The notes: generated by a model not told the origin, from the letters alone. Counted from the stretch's first letter, positions 1 to 11,700 are shown. The stretch is DNA of 64,000 bases from Cardiocondyla obscurior (GCF_019399895.1 NC_091881.1:3226501-3290500); one strand, 5' to 3'. Made by a program: numbers and translations.

Positions 1-2865
1 ACATTTTCTTAAATATCGCGGTGTACCGCTTCAATTAATCTTCTCGCCGTATAAACGCCGTACGTAGCAGTAATTTAACGTAACGGATAATCACCGGGAA
101 ATAGTCAGTTCACGTGAGCCTCGCTATCATTTCGCTCTCGGAATCCGTGTCGAAAGGAATTCCGTTTCGCAGTTGAAGTTTACCGTGAAGGAAAAAAATC
201 ACGCTGGCTAGAATCCGTACCCCCTTTTTTTTCTCCCTTTCGCAACATCTGCTATGTAGTACAATGAAAATCGTGACATACGAAATAAAGAGAGGTAAAA
301 AAAGAGAGTGAACGACGGGATGAGAATCGCGAATTAGGAATAATGATTAGCGATCGCATAATCGATGCATGACTTCCCAGTGCAGTTCGAGGTTTGTAGG
401 TTGGTGGGACCATGCAAAATCCGTTATGCGCGCTTATGCGCTACTACGAGTGAAAGCGATCGAGCGTTCGAAAAGAAGCACGTCGTTGCATTTTGATTGC
501 AATTTTCGCATATATCGACGCCCGCGTTACTACACGGAATAATAAGCGGGAGGGATTGCTTTCCAATGTTAACGCGAGTCCTCGCTGGACGAGATTCAAT
601 TAACCCTGGCACGATTAAGGAGACCAGTTTTACAGATCTGTATTTTGAGGAAGAGAAAACAAGTTATAAAGATGGTAAAGATTAAAAAAGCAAGAAAGAA
701 AAAAAAATTGTTATTTAATTTTAATTTAGTTTATAAAATTTAAATAACTTTATTAAAATCTCCCAGAGAGCTCAGACTTTTTAGAATTTTGAATTTTATA
801 TTTCTTCCTTGATGAATGATTTCTGTAAAATATTTCACTTAAGAATCTTCTAATGTTAGGTTGCTGCATTATGTTTTATCATACTCTTAAGAGAGTAATC
901 AATAAAAATCTTGGGAGGGTATTATTGCTTCTTGAGCGATTTGATTGACGTTTGACGGGTTTAAATAACAAGTCACGGCCGACAATGGGAAAGTAAGGAA
1001 ATCATTAACGGATACCGTCCAAGGTTGATCAATGGCCGTGACCATCGAGAGACGGCTGTGCAGGTTCGCACTTCTCGTACCTGTTGCCTCGACAAATCCT
1101 TGATCCCGGCATTGATCTCTACGATCTCTCTCGTTTACCGCATAATCATTTATAACTTATAAATTTACTCGATTAAGCACGATCAAAACGATATCGGTAG
1201 AAAATAAGATCTTGTTACGGCAGCGCGGTTCAGCTAAGATCAAAGATGCGATTGAGACGTATCGTTAATATAAAGTTAAGTTGAAAAAGATAACTACCGG
1301 CATGGATGTACGTGATAAATTCGCGCAACGGTCCAAAGATGATTATCCTCGTTACGCGCTAAAGTTCTCTCCCTGATTGTTCTTTCCGCTCCGTCGCACA
1401 TTCTTGACATTATCCGCCCTGGGAGCGTAAGAACAACCGTGCGCCTTTTTCTTTGTAGCCGCGGAAAGGACGCGATAGGTGCTCGATTAACGTTACGATT
1501 AATCAAAGTCCGAAACGGCGCTTCCCGTAACGCGAATTATTCCGCAGGTCGGAAAAGGTTCGTAGGATGAGAGAAAGAGCTAACCAGATCTCGCGAACCA
1601 CGTCTTCCGTTCCTATACATATACATACGTCCCGCTTTATAACGTTACTTACTCCACCGTTGCGACCTTGCGGTTAATTAAAAGCGTTCTCACGCCTGCC
1701 GGCGCGTTCTCGGATATACGCGGTCCTTTTTTACGGTCTCTCGTTTCGCCCTGGATTTTTTCGCACGAAAGTCACGGTGAGACGCGGCGTGTATATACGA
1801 TTTGCACACGGTTTGAATTTAAAATACGATCGATCGAAATTCCGAGGCAAGCGAATACTTATAGATAAAGAGCTATCATAGTCGTAAGTTGAGTAGACGG
1901 TATATGTATTTATTTACATGTAATTCATATTTATATTCCGTTCTCCTCGTAATTAGCGAAACGTTTAATTAAGAAGCGCAGTTGTTAGCAGAATTGAGCA
2001 AAAAAAAAAACTTTGAGAATATTCTGTTTTTACGTTTACTCTGAGAAACGGATTCTTTACGGTCCATACGCGAAGCGTCGCCGAATCTAACGGTATTGTC
2101 GATTCATCCAAAACGTCGCGCCGTTTCCTCTCATACATACAAGTCGAACGTTATCGAGTTGTACGTTTACTTATTCTTGTGCTTGATAACGGTACATGCG
2201 TTTCGGTGGTTCGTTTCATGAATAAATTATTCTAACTGTCACCGCAAGGCTTAAATTCCTTCTTGCGGTTGATAATTAACAATTGCGTCGTAACACGTAA
2301 TTAATTATATATATGTTATAAAAAATATTTTATAAAAAGAGGAAAATATGAATCGTATAATGTATAAGATGCAATACATTTCTAAGTTATTTCCAAGTTA
2401 GTTCGAAATACCATGGAGCCTTTTCAAATTTAGTAAGATAATCGTCTCTTTGGGAAAAGTATTTGAATGTTTATGGTTTTTATTTATCTGCTCGTATAGT
2501 TCTTTGATATCTTATTTTGCGAAGGTCGGATTTTATAATCGTCGAACCGTGCTCACGATGGTCTATTCAATCTGTTGAAACTTGAGCTTTGCTTTAAATT
2601 TTTACTAGAACTTAGATTTAAATTCTATATGTTTGCAAAATTAATCGTTTGAGGTGAATCTTATCTATCTCGCGAAAATAATTTAACAGTGATTAAGTTT
2701 GGCATATAATTTTCAAATAAACGTTTATTCTTACTCACCGCGAGGAACATTTGTCTCAGCTTGAGTTAGAAATCCTTTCTCGGTCCAGGAATCTTCAGGT
2801 TACATTAAAATCAAACGTAGTGTTGTCGAGATTGCGTAAATAAATAAAAAAAAAAAAAAAGAAAA
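1..2865. other. intergenic or intronic DNA, no gene recognised
   Basis: No open frame here has recognisable protein features. GC-richer, CpG-containing patches lie at about 960-1140 and 1200-1870, and AT-rich DNA fills the rest. Short open frames such as + 497-685 have no supporting splice signals or family resemblance. It may belong to a gene running in from the left edge of the window, because a candidate + strand 3' end follows at 2.9-3.2 kb. Confidence 0.4.
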
Positions 2866-3120
2866 GATATAAATACCGAAAAAGGAATATTAGAATTAGG
2901 GCATACGCTTCTCTCTTCCTTAAACACTGTTCATGTCACTGCACCGGATGTCGAGTGGGGTCGAGTACCTCCGTCCTCGCAGGTGGATGTCCAGAGGTTG
3001 ACTGTAGAATCGTAAGTAACCGCTCTCTGTGCTTGGGCAGCGAGTCGGGGCGAAAGAGGGGATCTTTCTTTCTCTTTCTTCCTTTCTAGTCGGGAATACT
3101 GGCCCCTATTCTACCTCTAA
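2866..3120 (+). CDS. candidate last two exons of an unidentified + strand gene
   Basis: A consensus donor (C, then GTAAGTAA) ends an exon at 3011. An acceptor with a long pyrimidine tract ending TTTCTAG opens the next exon at 3090, giving a 78-bp intron typical of insects. One frame is open from about 2866, crosses the junction in a split codon and stops at TAA 3118-3120; it includes the stretches LSSLNTVHVTAPDVEWG and TVESREYWPLFYL. A second, cysteine-rich frame is also open across the junction and stops at 3218. An AATAAA follows at 3239. The segment is GC-richer than its surroundings. I recognise no family, no start is visible, and upstream exons are not identified. It could be a non-coding transcript end or chance. 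Confidence 0.28.
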
Positions 3121-3238
3121 ACCTTTTTCCGCCTATTGGTAGAGGGAAAAGGCGATTTGATGTGAAAGAGGGTAGTCTTAGCTACGGTTCTCTTATTCAG
3201 GTAGATCAGGAAACTTAGAGCATTTAGAATTTCTGTTT

Positions 3239-3244
3239 AATAAA
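3239..3244 (+). other. possible polyadenylation signal
   Basis: AATAAA lies 119 bp after the first candidate stop and 21 bp after the alternative stop of the putative exon pair ending at 3120/3218. The motif alone is common in AT-rich DNA. Confidence 0.25.
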
Positions 3245-3961
3245 AATTTAAAATAATAGAGAAATAAATATAAAATATACTATGCTATTTCTTTTATATA
3301 TTTTTTTTATTAAAAGATAAATTAATGATAAATTTATTCAAATAATATTGCTACTTTAATTATTAGTGAAAATAAATTCTGTAAAAATCACTACTTAGAT
3401 CTTAATAGTGATAAGAAAATGTATCAGTATTCATTGACATAATATATTTAAAAACATTTTCTTTCGTGTTAACACTTAGAGCTGTTCGATAAAATCAGTA
3501 AACTTCTGATATGCATATACAGAAAATTATGGCGTGACTGTTTATAAACGTGAAAGTAAGAAACATACATTTTTATCAAATGTGTATACATATATAATTA
3601 CGGTTGGATAACAGTAAGAACGATAATATTAATTTTCAAAAATAACAAATTCGGTTAAACGCATAGTGATATAAATTAAAAATGATTACGGTGACGCATA
3701 TAAAGAATTTACTTCATTAGAACATTTATTGAAATTGAAATTATCTTTATATACAGTATTTTATACCGCACTTTACTCAGTTTAATGCAATATATACGAT
3801 AATCGCTGCTAAATATTTTATTAGCTTTTTCTTAAAATATTATTTTATCCTTCCAATTATATACGGCATACGTGGCTTAAATTTGTATGTAGTATATTAG
3901 AGAATGTTCAACCGAATTCGTTTTCGTTTCGTCATTCTTTGCAATACTGAATAACAAAGGT

Positions 3962-3967
3962 TTTATT
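3962..3967 (-). other. polyadenylation signal of Nopp140
   Basis: On the - strand this reads AATAAA, about 97 nt downstream of the canonical Nopp140 stop codon at 4064-4066. It is the first consensus hexamer after the stop, so it is the best candidate for the 3' end of both isoforms. Confidence 0.6.
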
Positions 3968-4063
3968 ATATATTTTAACATATATGTTCATAATAAAAAT
4001 GAGTAATAAACTTAATTATTTTACTGATCTAAATGTGGCGTATTAAAGAATTACGGAATTCGA

Positions 4064-4219
4064 CTAATTGTCGAATTTAATGGAATTAACATGTGTATCT
4101 ATATGTCCACCGCGATAAGAACCACGTTTTTTCTTTTGCTTCTCATGTCGGAACTTCTTGCCTTTCGTGAATTTCAGTGCCTCGTTAGCGCGTTCTCCCC
4201 ACGATCCTCGTGCACCTCT
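4064..4219 (-). CDS. Nopp140: Nopp140 canonical C-terminal exon (SRP40_C tail)
   Basis: After the acceptor TTTTTCGACAG at 4220, the exon encodes 51 residues. They include RGARGSWGERANEALKFTKG, FRHEKQKKKRGSYRGG and VNSIKFDN, then TAG. This matches the most conserved part of vertebrate NOLC1 and yeast SRP40 (WGERAN, LKFTKGKxFRHEK, KKKRGSYRGG, NSIKF). Joined in phase 0 to exon 3 (SFDAK), it gives the contiguous SRP40_C domain, which defines the family. It lies downstream of the RGG exon, so skipping that exon yields this tail. Confidence 0.97.
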   Translation of the reverse strand, partial: RGARGSWGERANEALKFTKGKKFRHEKQKKKRGSYRGGHIDTHVNSIKFDN

Positions 4220-7189
4220 CTGTCGAAAAATTAAAAAATTGGAAATGTTAAACGATTATTTCAAAAGTTAAAAAGTTTTATCTATGTAATAATGTAATGA
4301 TTTTGTTGTCCTTACCTTTATGTACACAGTCGGTTATTTAATATTAATCGTCAAAAACAATTTTTTTATTTTGAGACGACGTCGCGATATCGTTAGATTT
4401 TCTTTTATCGAAACCACCTTTAAAACCTCTATCATTGTTGTCATTATTTCCCCACGATTTTCTTGGCCCATCGTTATCTCTGTTTCCGCCCCAAGATTTT
4501 CTGCCCTCAAAACTACCTCTATCGCCGCCACCGCGACCGCCTCTAAAACCGCCGCGACCGCCTCTAAAACCACCGCGACCTCCACGATCACCCCTATCAT
4601 TATTCCAACGTTCACCCCTATCACCATCGTTGCCCCAACGTCTACCCTTATCACCGTCATTACTCCAACGTCCACCTTTATCACCATCATTACTCCATCG
4701 TCCCCGACCGCCTCCGCGTCCACCTCTAAAACCGTCACGATTACCCTCGTCGCGACCTCCTCCAAAACCACCTCTACCGCCTCTAAAACCACCCCTGAAT
4801 CCACCTCGTTCCGAATTTCGTTTTTTAAAACTGTTATCGTTTTGAGCTTCGTCCTAAAACAAAAGAGGAATAGGTCAATCGCCCATAGGTAAATTATACT
4901 ATTAAAAAACAATTTTTTTTTGGCTTTTAATTTAGATTTTAAAATTTGGATAAATTTGGTGAATGCACGGAAACACGGTCTCAGGCTTTTATAAAAAGGG
5001 CGAGTGACCTATGCCTCTCGGACGGTTTCCGAGCATTTACCTTTGCATCAAAGGAATTATTAGCCAACTTAGGATCCAATTCGACGTCTTCACTTTTCAC
5101 ACGTTGATACGTACGATTTTTCTGTAGTTAAATAAAAAATTATATAAATAATAAAAAATCTATGCTACACAGAATATCTAATTTCGGTATTTATAAAAAG
5201 CTGTTTTTGCAAGAAGATGCTAAATATGGCCATAGATCATTTTCCATTTTGCAAAATATTTTAAATTATATATTGGAATTAAAATACATAATATAGCATA
5301 AATATTGCATACCTTATTTTCATTTACGCTGTTATTAGCTTTCACAAAATTGCTATAGTTATTCTTTGCAACTTTTGCTGGTGTCTTTTCCTCGTCGTTA
5401 TTAGAATGTTTCCTCTTTTGTGCTTTAGCTTGAACTGTAGCCTTTTCTTTGTCAGAATCGCTTGTATCGGATTCACTTGACGATTCTTTTGCAATAGTTG
5501 CTTTAGCCGATTCTTTTGTTGGTGCCTCGTCATCTGAATCTTCTGAATCTTCACTAGACGATTCTTGCTTTTTCGGCGCTTTAGTAACTGCTGATTTTGT
5601 TGTCGCTTTGGGTGTTGATTTTTCTTCTTCATCGGATTCTTCATCCGAATCCTCACTTGAGGAATCATCTTTCTTTACAGAAGAAACTTTTCCAGTAGGA
5701 TTTTGCTTAGCAAGAGCTGGCTTTTTGGCAGGAGATTCATCTTCGCTACTTTCTTCTTCAGAAGAAGATTCTTCTTTCTTAGCAACTTTTGTAGTTGGTT
5801 TTTTAACTGCAGCTGGTAAGACTGGTTTTTTAACGGATTCTTCTTCGTCACTGCTATCTTCTTCGCTTGAAAATTCTTCCTTAGTAATAGGTTTTATTGT
5901 TGCTGATGCTTTATTAGGTGGTTTTTCTGGTGTAGATTCTTCCTCATCGCTACTATCTTCGCTTGACGATTCTGATTTTTTAATTGCTTTTGACGGTACA
6001 GACTTAGTCTGATTTTGCGCCTTTACAGTTGCTTTTGGCGTAACTGTTTCAGTTTCGTCCTCGCTGCTTTCTTCTTCACTTGAGGAAGATTCTTTTTTCT
6101 TAGTAGCAGTTGCTGGAGTTGGTTTTTTTGCAGGTACAGGAACTGATTTTTTAACAGGTTGTTCTTCATCGCTACTATCATCACTTGAAGATTCTTCCAT
6201 AGCAGTTTGCTTTGCTGCTACAGCTGGTTTACTAATAGCTTGTTTTTTTGGTGGTGATTCCTCCTCATCACTGCTGTCTTCACTTGATGATGATTTTGCT
6301 TTTGTAGCTGACTGTGTTGCTGACAATTTAGCTTTGCTATTCTGTTTTTGTGATTGTACTTTTGGTGTAGATGTTACAACTGCTGATTCACTGGATGATG
6401 AATTACTAGAGGTTGACTCAGATGAATTTTTTTCTGTAGATTGAACCGCTTTTAAAACTGCTTTTGCTGCTTTTGTAAGAGGGGCAGATTTTGCTTTATT
6501 ATCTGTTTTTGTTTGCAATTTAGCTTTTGCTTCAACCATTGGTGAATCTTCATCATCTGAACTGTCATCAGAACTGTCTTTTTTCTGTGTTACAGCCTTG
6601 CTGCTTGTAGTCTTTGTAGCTTTCTGAGCTTGTTTTTCATTTTCGCTGGAAGATTCCTCTGATGATGATTCTTGAGCTACCTTTTTAAGTAACGTCGTTT
6701 GAACTGTTAATTTTTTACCATTAACTTGCTCAACATTTTCTTCTGCTTCTTCTTCGCTCTCCGAACTCGAATCCGAACTGCTTTTCTTATTTTGTGCGAC
6801 AACTGAGATTTTTTTAGGCGCATTTTTTTGGAAATACCTAAATACTTCTACTATCGTTGGACATCCTTTTGACAAGGAAGGCTGAAAGAAATAGGCTTTG
6901 ATGAAATTATTCTTTCTGATTAAACGTAATATAAAGGCATTTACGAGGGGACAATAACGAGAAATAACGAAATAATCGGGAGATCACGTTGACCGCGTTG
7001 CATCCACGTGGTGTTAACGAGTATGGCGGTATCAAATGCCGCATGGTAGCTAAAACGCGGCGTCGGGTGTCTTATCGTGTAACTTACCGCTTTTGTCTTC
7101 TTTTGGAAAACTCCTGCCAACGACGCATCTTTTTTCAATAAATAATCGTACACGAGGCCGGATAAAAAGGATTCCTCGACGCCTACCAT
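4064..7189 (-). CDS. Nopp140: Nopp140 / NOLC1-like nucleolar phosphoprotein, whole gene
   Basis: This is a nucleolar and Cajal-body chaperone of box C/D and H/ACA snoRNPs that also acts in Pol I transcription. Coding exons (- strand): 7189-7088, 6881-5313, 5121-5041, then either 4853-4344 (RGG) or 4219-4064 (canonical). All junctions are phase 0 with consensus GT/AG sites. Residues 1-34 plus the start of exon 2 form a LisH-like module (LVYDYLLKKDASLAGVFQKK, then PTIVEVFRYFQKNAPKK). Residues of about 60-530 comprise roughly 13 acidic Ser/Glu/Asp blocks of SSSEEESSEDE type, apt for CK2 phosphorylation, alternating with Lys/Ala/Pro-rich linkers. Exon 3 holds the family signature DVELDPKLANNSFDAK. 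Predicted lengths are 635 aa (canonical) and 753 aa (RGG). ATG 7189 sits in ACAATGG and directly precedes the LisH. An upstream in-frame ATG at 7324 would add 45 residues and seems less likely. Confidence 0.96.
4316..4853 (-). CDS. Nopp140: Nopp140 alternative RGG-rich C-terminal exon
   Basis: The acceptor TTTTGTTTTAG precedes 4853, and the phase-0 frame runs 169 residues to TAA at 4344-4346. The encoded tail begins DEAQNDNSF. It has many RGGF/RGGR motifs, a short tandem block of WSNDGDKGGR-like units (about residues 55-90 of the exon), and ends QNKKIVFDD. Drosophila Nopp140 is known to have two splice forms, 'True' and 'RGG', and this exon is the evident counterpart of the RGG form. A strong donor (AAAG, then GTAAGG) ends the exon at 4316, only 28 nt after the stop. 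It can therefore act as a cassette exon spliced to the canonical exon, which then becomes 3' UTR. RGG tails bind RNA and are usually arginine-methylated. Isoform usage is inferred, not seen. Confidence 0.9.
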
Positions 7190-7695
7190 TGTGCCGGATA
7201 CGTTCCTCAATTGCAAATGAACGAATCCTATCCGACGAACGTCGCTTCCTCTCGTGCCGGCTTTCTCACTTGTGAGTCTTGTAATATCCGTAGCGTTGCC
7301 GTCGCTCTGCCCATGTTTATCCAATATTAGTAGATGGGCATTCGTAATAAATATAACGTCGAATATGGCGGTCTCTATGAATAGACTTTAACAGGCTTGA
7401 AGTAAAAGAATTGTAAGCTCTTCATAGAATTATTAATTAATTAGGTAATTACTTTTTATCTTATTTATTTTTTGCATAAAAATAGGATTCATTCAGCATT
7501 ATTCGTTGTTTTTATTCCTAAATTATTACATGCGACATTTCTGAAGATGGCGCAGTTGCGATAGACGATCGATTTGTTGAGTTCGCGCGTAATTGGTAGC
7601 TTGCCAGCCGTTATCTTTTGAATTTGTGAGCCGGCTTCCGCGCGGATCAGTCGTTGGTTTTCTGTGAAAATTCAGGTTTAATTGTTCTACCAAGT
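7190..7695. promoter_or_regulatory. shared divergent promoter of Nopp140 and Mad2
   Basis: There are 506 bp between the Nopp140 ATG (- strand) and the Mad2 ATG (+ strand), so both 5' UTRs and promoters must lie here. ATGGCG cores flanked by A/T occur at about 7364 (AATATGGCGG) and 7545 (AAGATGGCGC). A third (GTATGGCGG) is at about 7022 in Nopp140 intron 1. Such YY1/Pho-like motifs near start sites are typical of housekeeping genes. The centre (about 7400-7530) is AT-rich and the flanks GC-richer. No convincing TATA box position can be assigned. Confidence 0.6.
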
Positions 7696-8480
7696 ATGAC
7701 AGAGACGCAACAAAAGACGAAGTGTATTACTCTTAAAGGTTCCGCTGAGTTGGTCACGCAATATTTGCGTAAGTATGATTTCGCGAGTCAGTATCGGGTG
7801 CCGCTTAACCTCTCTTTTATCGTCGTCTTTCGTTGCAGTTTATGGAGTCAATAGTATTCTCTATCAAAGAGGAATATATCCGCCGGAGACGTTTCAACCC
7901 TCCGAGCATTTCGGTTTATTTATCTTCTCGTCCGTGGATGAGAAGATTACGTCTTTCTTGAACACTGTTCTTGGACAGATTCAAGAGTGGCTCGTTCAGC
8001 GTAAGGTTCGCAAGATCACACTCGTTATAACCAATGTTAATACGAAAGAAGTGCTGGAAAAGTGGGATTTCAAAGTCGATTACGAAGATCAGAATGTCAA
8101 TGGAGCAGATGGAAATGTCAAGGGCGAGCTGCCTGAAGTAGGGACAAAGGATATGAAAACTATACAGAAAGAAATACGTGAAGTAATACGTCAGATCACA
8201 GGTAGCTTTGATTGATTTTGAGTAAAGCATTGCAGTTCTTCTGTTGCTTCCAGGTTGTAATACAAAAAAATCTTTTGCAGGCACAGTCAGCTTCCTACCA
8301 CTCCTAGATTGCCTATGTTCCTTTGATATACTTACATATACAGTACCAGACTGTAATATTCCTAACCAGTGGGATGAGACTCAGCCTGTTTTTATTGCAA
8401 ACAGTCAAGAGGTACAGCTTAGATCATTTTCAACCTCTATACATAAAATGGATACTGTAGTTAGTTATAAAAATACTTGA
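7696..8480 (+). CDS. Mad2: Mad2 spindle assembly checkpoint protein (MAD2L1)
   Basis: This HORMA-domain protein binds Mad1 at unattached kinetochores and Cdc20 in the mitotic checkpoint complex, delaying anaphase. Exons are 7696-7768, 7839-8201 and 8281-8480. The 70-bp intron 1 has donor GTAAGT and acceptor CGTTGCAG; the 79-bp intron 2 has donor GTAGCT and acceptor TTTTGCAG. The spliced protein is 211 aa (human 205). It keeps ITLKGSAELV near residue 11, YGVNSILYQRGIYPPETF at 26-43, Trp100, EVIRQITGTVSFLPLL around Arg142-Gln143 (equivalent to human Arg133-Gln134, the dimer interface), and the C-terminal safety belt (CSFDILTYT, SQEVQLRSFSTSIHK). The extra length falls in the acidic loop before KTIQKEIREVIRQ. 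The start aligns residue-for-residue with human at the N-terminus. Confidence 0.98.
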
Positions 8481-8778
8481 GTTTATGCATTTTTAAATAT
8501 GATAATTGTAAATGTACACTCCATTTTATGTTTAGTGTGTTTTAATTACCATTGCCAAAGACATTGGTCAGAATTATTATTTAATACAAACTGAGATGGT
8601 TGAATAACATCGATATTTTGCTCTGATATGAGCAATATTTTATATGTAACATATGCATGGTGATTTTGACAAATGACTTGTCAGTTATCTTTGACACAAT
8701 TTGGGGGAATATATTTCGTTCTAAATAAACCAACATATCTTAAGTACAAACACCTAGAAAAAAAAAAAAAAAAAAATT
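8481..8778 (+). other. Mad2 3' UTR with polyadenylation signal
   Basis: This AT-rich non-coding sequence follows the Mad2 stop. AATAAA occurs at 8724-8729, 244 nt after the stop. A genomic A-run at about 8759-8776 follows 30 bp later and could prime oligo-dT, so the exact cleavage site is uncertain. Confidence 0.6.
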
Positions 8779-11700
8779 AGACTTAGACGAAGCGGGTGGG
8801 AAAATACACGATACTTTGACACTAGATTATCTTGGCAGATTTTTATTAAAACATAATTGACCGTTACATTTAAACACAAAAGTTACATTTACTTACTTGG
8901 CAAAGCATGAGAGATACGACTAGAATAAAGTATTTTCGCTAGCTGACGCTTTACAGTAATTATCTAATGCTAGCGTCTTCCAGCGTAAAGCTTCTCTCAC
9001 ATGAAATCTCGATGCTGATACTAGTCTCAACCATTTCCTAACAATTCCTCGTGTTGTGTTCCGTCTTCTAAAGCACTCTAAATGAAATCCTCATATATTC
9101 GAAAAATATTTCAGCGTTATGCTTTTAATTTAGATAAATCATATTTTACAAACATACTTGAAATCTGAGTGCAATGTGTTTGATAATCTGCCTCATTTGA
9201 AACGTAATTCGGTAATAAAAATTATTTTGTGCCTTACACACGCTATTGTTTGTTCGCGATGCCCGGTAATCGACACTCGATACAAATCTAAATGAATGAA
9301 AAGTTTGTTTCTTATTCTAATAACTGGCACGTACGTAATATTTAGATATTTATTTTTATCAATATTTATGAAAATGTTTTCAACGAATAAATTATTAATA
9401 ATAACATTTTTATAAACATTCAAGCTACATATTTTTTATGTATCTGATTGTTTCAAATAATTAATATCTGTTACGTTATTTTTGCGTAATCTAACATTTA
9501 AATAACAATTTTTTGTGCATCTATTTTGATGTTTATTGACTGTAGAATTATTTTAATATCCCTTTTTGCATTCTATTGTAATCTGCTTCTGGAATTTTTT
9601 TTTTTTCTCATGATAATTGCAAATAGTAAATAAATATTTTTTCTTTTTAACATAAGAAAGCTAATAGTTTGTAGATGCAGAGCGTGATACATGCTACCTA
9701 TTAGGTAATTATTGCAAATAATATTAGTCTCTTAAAAAAAATAGCTAGTTATTGGAATAAAAAAAGTGTTATTTCTTTCATTTATATTTGCCACTGTTAT
9801 GAGTGCTTTTATCGAAAAAGGTTGTTTCGGGAAACATCGAGGGCGATCTATACTTTTATTAGTAATTCGCCATTACGTTCTCTTTATAATAATTTCGCTA
9901 TTAACGTTAATACTTCGTGCTGCTAGAATTAGCCATATTAATAGTGCGTAGTCTTTCTGCTATAAAGACTCGCGGAACGCAAACGTCCGATTCTCGTCCG
10001 CTTGGCTCGCCTTAAAGACATACGATACTTTTGAGAAAATAGCATTTTCGAGCATTTAAGATTGTGAAAAATATCCCCGATCTTCGATGTACCTTTATAA
10101 ACATTTCAAGATTTAAGGGCTTATTTTTACAATTATCGAATAATTTATTTTTATGCGAATTACTTTAGATAAATTACATTAACACGTGTCCTTCAGGGAT
10201 TTTTTGAAACAACAATTAATTTTTAATTTAATATATGATTTATTAGTAATTTACGGTTTATCGTAGCAGTAACATTCTATAACCAATATAACCGTTTAAT
10301 TTTTTTTTTTTTTTAATAATTTTTAATAAGCAAATTGATTAAACTATAAGAACATTTGGCGGATAGTACTCGTAAAATTTTAAACATTCTGGAAAGAATG
10401 GCTAGTGCTTAATGCTATTTATATAGCCGCGTATAGTTTAACGCTTGTAAAATTTTCTACTCGAAATATTCTGTTTCTCTTCAAAAGCACGTGATTTATG
10501 CCAAAGTCGGACATTACATTTTCCGTACCAAGCCATACGCCCCCTTTAAAATGTGCCCTAGACTAGTTTTGCTCTGCATTCGTTTTTTTAGCTCACACAA
10601 TGCGAAAGCTGCTGGAGATACGCTGCAGTTTTACAAACGTGTTTATCTTGCTGGTTCGTAACACCGTAAGAGCGCGGACAAACATGACCTTTTGTAATAC
10701 TAATGAGCATTGAAATTGGATGCTACATATAAATTATAAATTTTTACCGCATAGAACTATGTGCATTTTCATTAAATAATTACATAATTAAAAACAAATA
10801 ATTTTAACTAAATTTAGCAATGATTAATCTTAAAATTTTGATTAAAGTAAAATTTTGTCTGTGATATTTTGTCGACAACAATAATAATGCTCATTTGGAT
10901 ATAACAATTGCGCGACGATAAGTTTGCTCCAGCAGTTTGTTCTTCAGTTCGTTTTATTATCTCTTATTTATCGTGTTATCATAAATTTTTCGCGACAAAC
11001 ATTTTATGTCGCAATCTATACGGTGTAATGAAGCAACGCGGATTACATCTTTAATAACATTATGCGGTAACTTTTTTTTTTTTAAATACCGTAGAAACGC
11101 GTTTCTAGTAAAAACATTGAAAAATAAATAACGCGAAATAATATACAATATTTTACAGTAGCGCTTAGTATACCAGTGATTGGGTTATCGTTCGCGCGAA
11201 ACGGTGATTCGCGTTAATTAAAGTTTATCGGGGGTGCTTGTCGATTGGACCGTCCGATCTTTGTCGCAAGTCCCAGTACAATCGCAAAGTTCCTTGCAAT
11301 CACGTTATCGTGATCGAGCGCGTGCATTGATAGGACAGCAATCGTAAGCGTTATCGGCGAAGTACCGGCTTACGATCATAGAAAGTGAACGTTCCGTCGT
11401 TAATTAATTAATCGACATGACGGACTTGAAACTGTACACGCTCAACCACCGTTCCGCGGTTCCCGTCCACCTCTCGTGGACCGAGAATCTATTCTCCTTA
11501 AACGTAAAGTTGCGTTTGATCGCGACGCGCGAAGCCGTGCTCAAAACGGCACGCTTCGAATTATCATTTTATTTATACATCTCTACTTACTTAGGTTTTT
11601 ACCTTCAACTAACGCTATATTTCGATTTACGATCGTTTTTCTTTCTTTTTATGCGTAAAATATCATAAAATACATTCTTTCTTTTGTTCACTATTCGCGG

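Noticed and set aside
4320..4892. 190-codon + strand open frame and the proline-rich 136-codon frame at 4435-4845
   Set aside because: Both are antisense shadows of the GGN-rich RGG exon of Nopp140, whose frame and splice sites explain the region.
5449..6012. 187-codon + strand Ser/Asp/Leu-rich frame
   Set aside because: It is the complement of the repetitive acidic-serine codons in Nopp140 exon 2.
6941..7324. Reading the 127-codon - strand frame as a separate protein
   Set aside because: It is Nopp140 exon 1 read through its donor at 7087 into intron 1. The LisH segment continues in exon 2.
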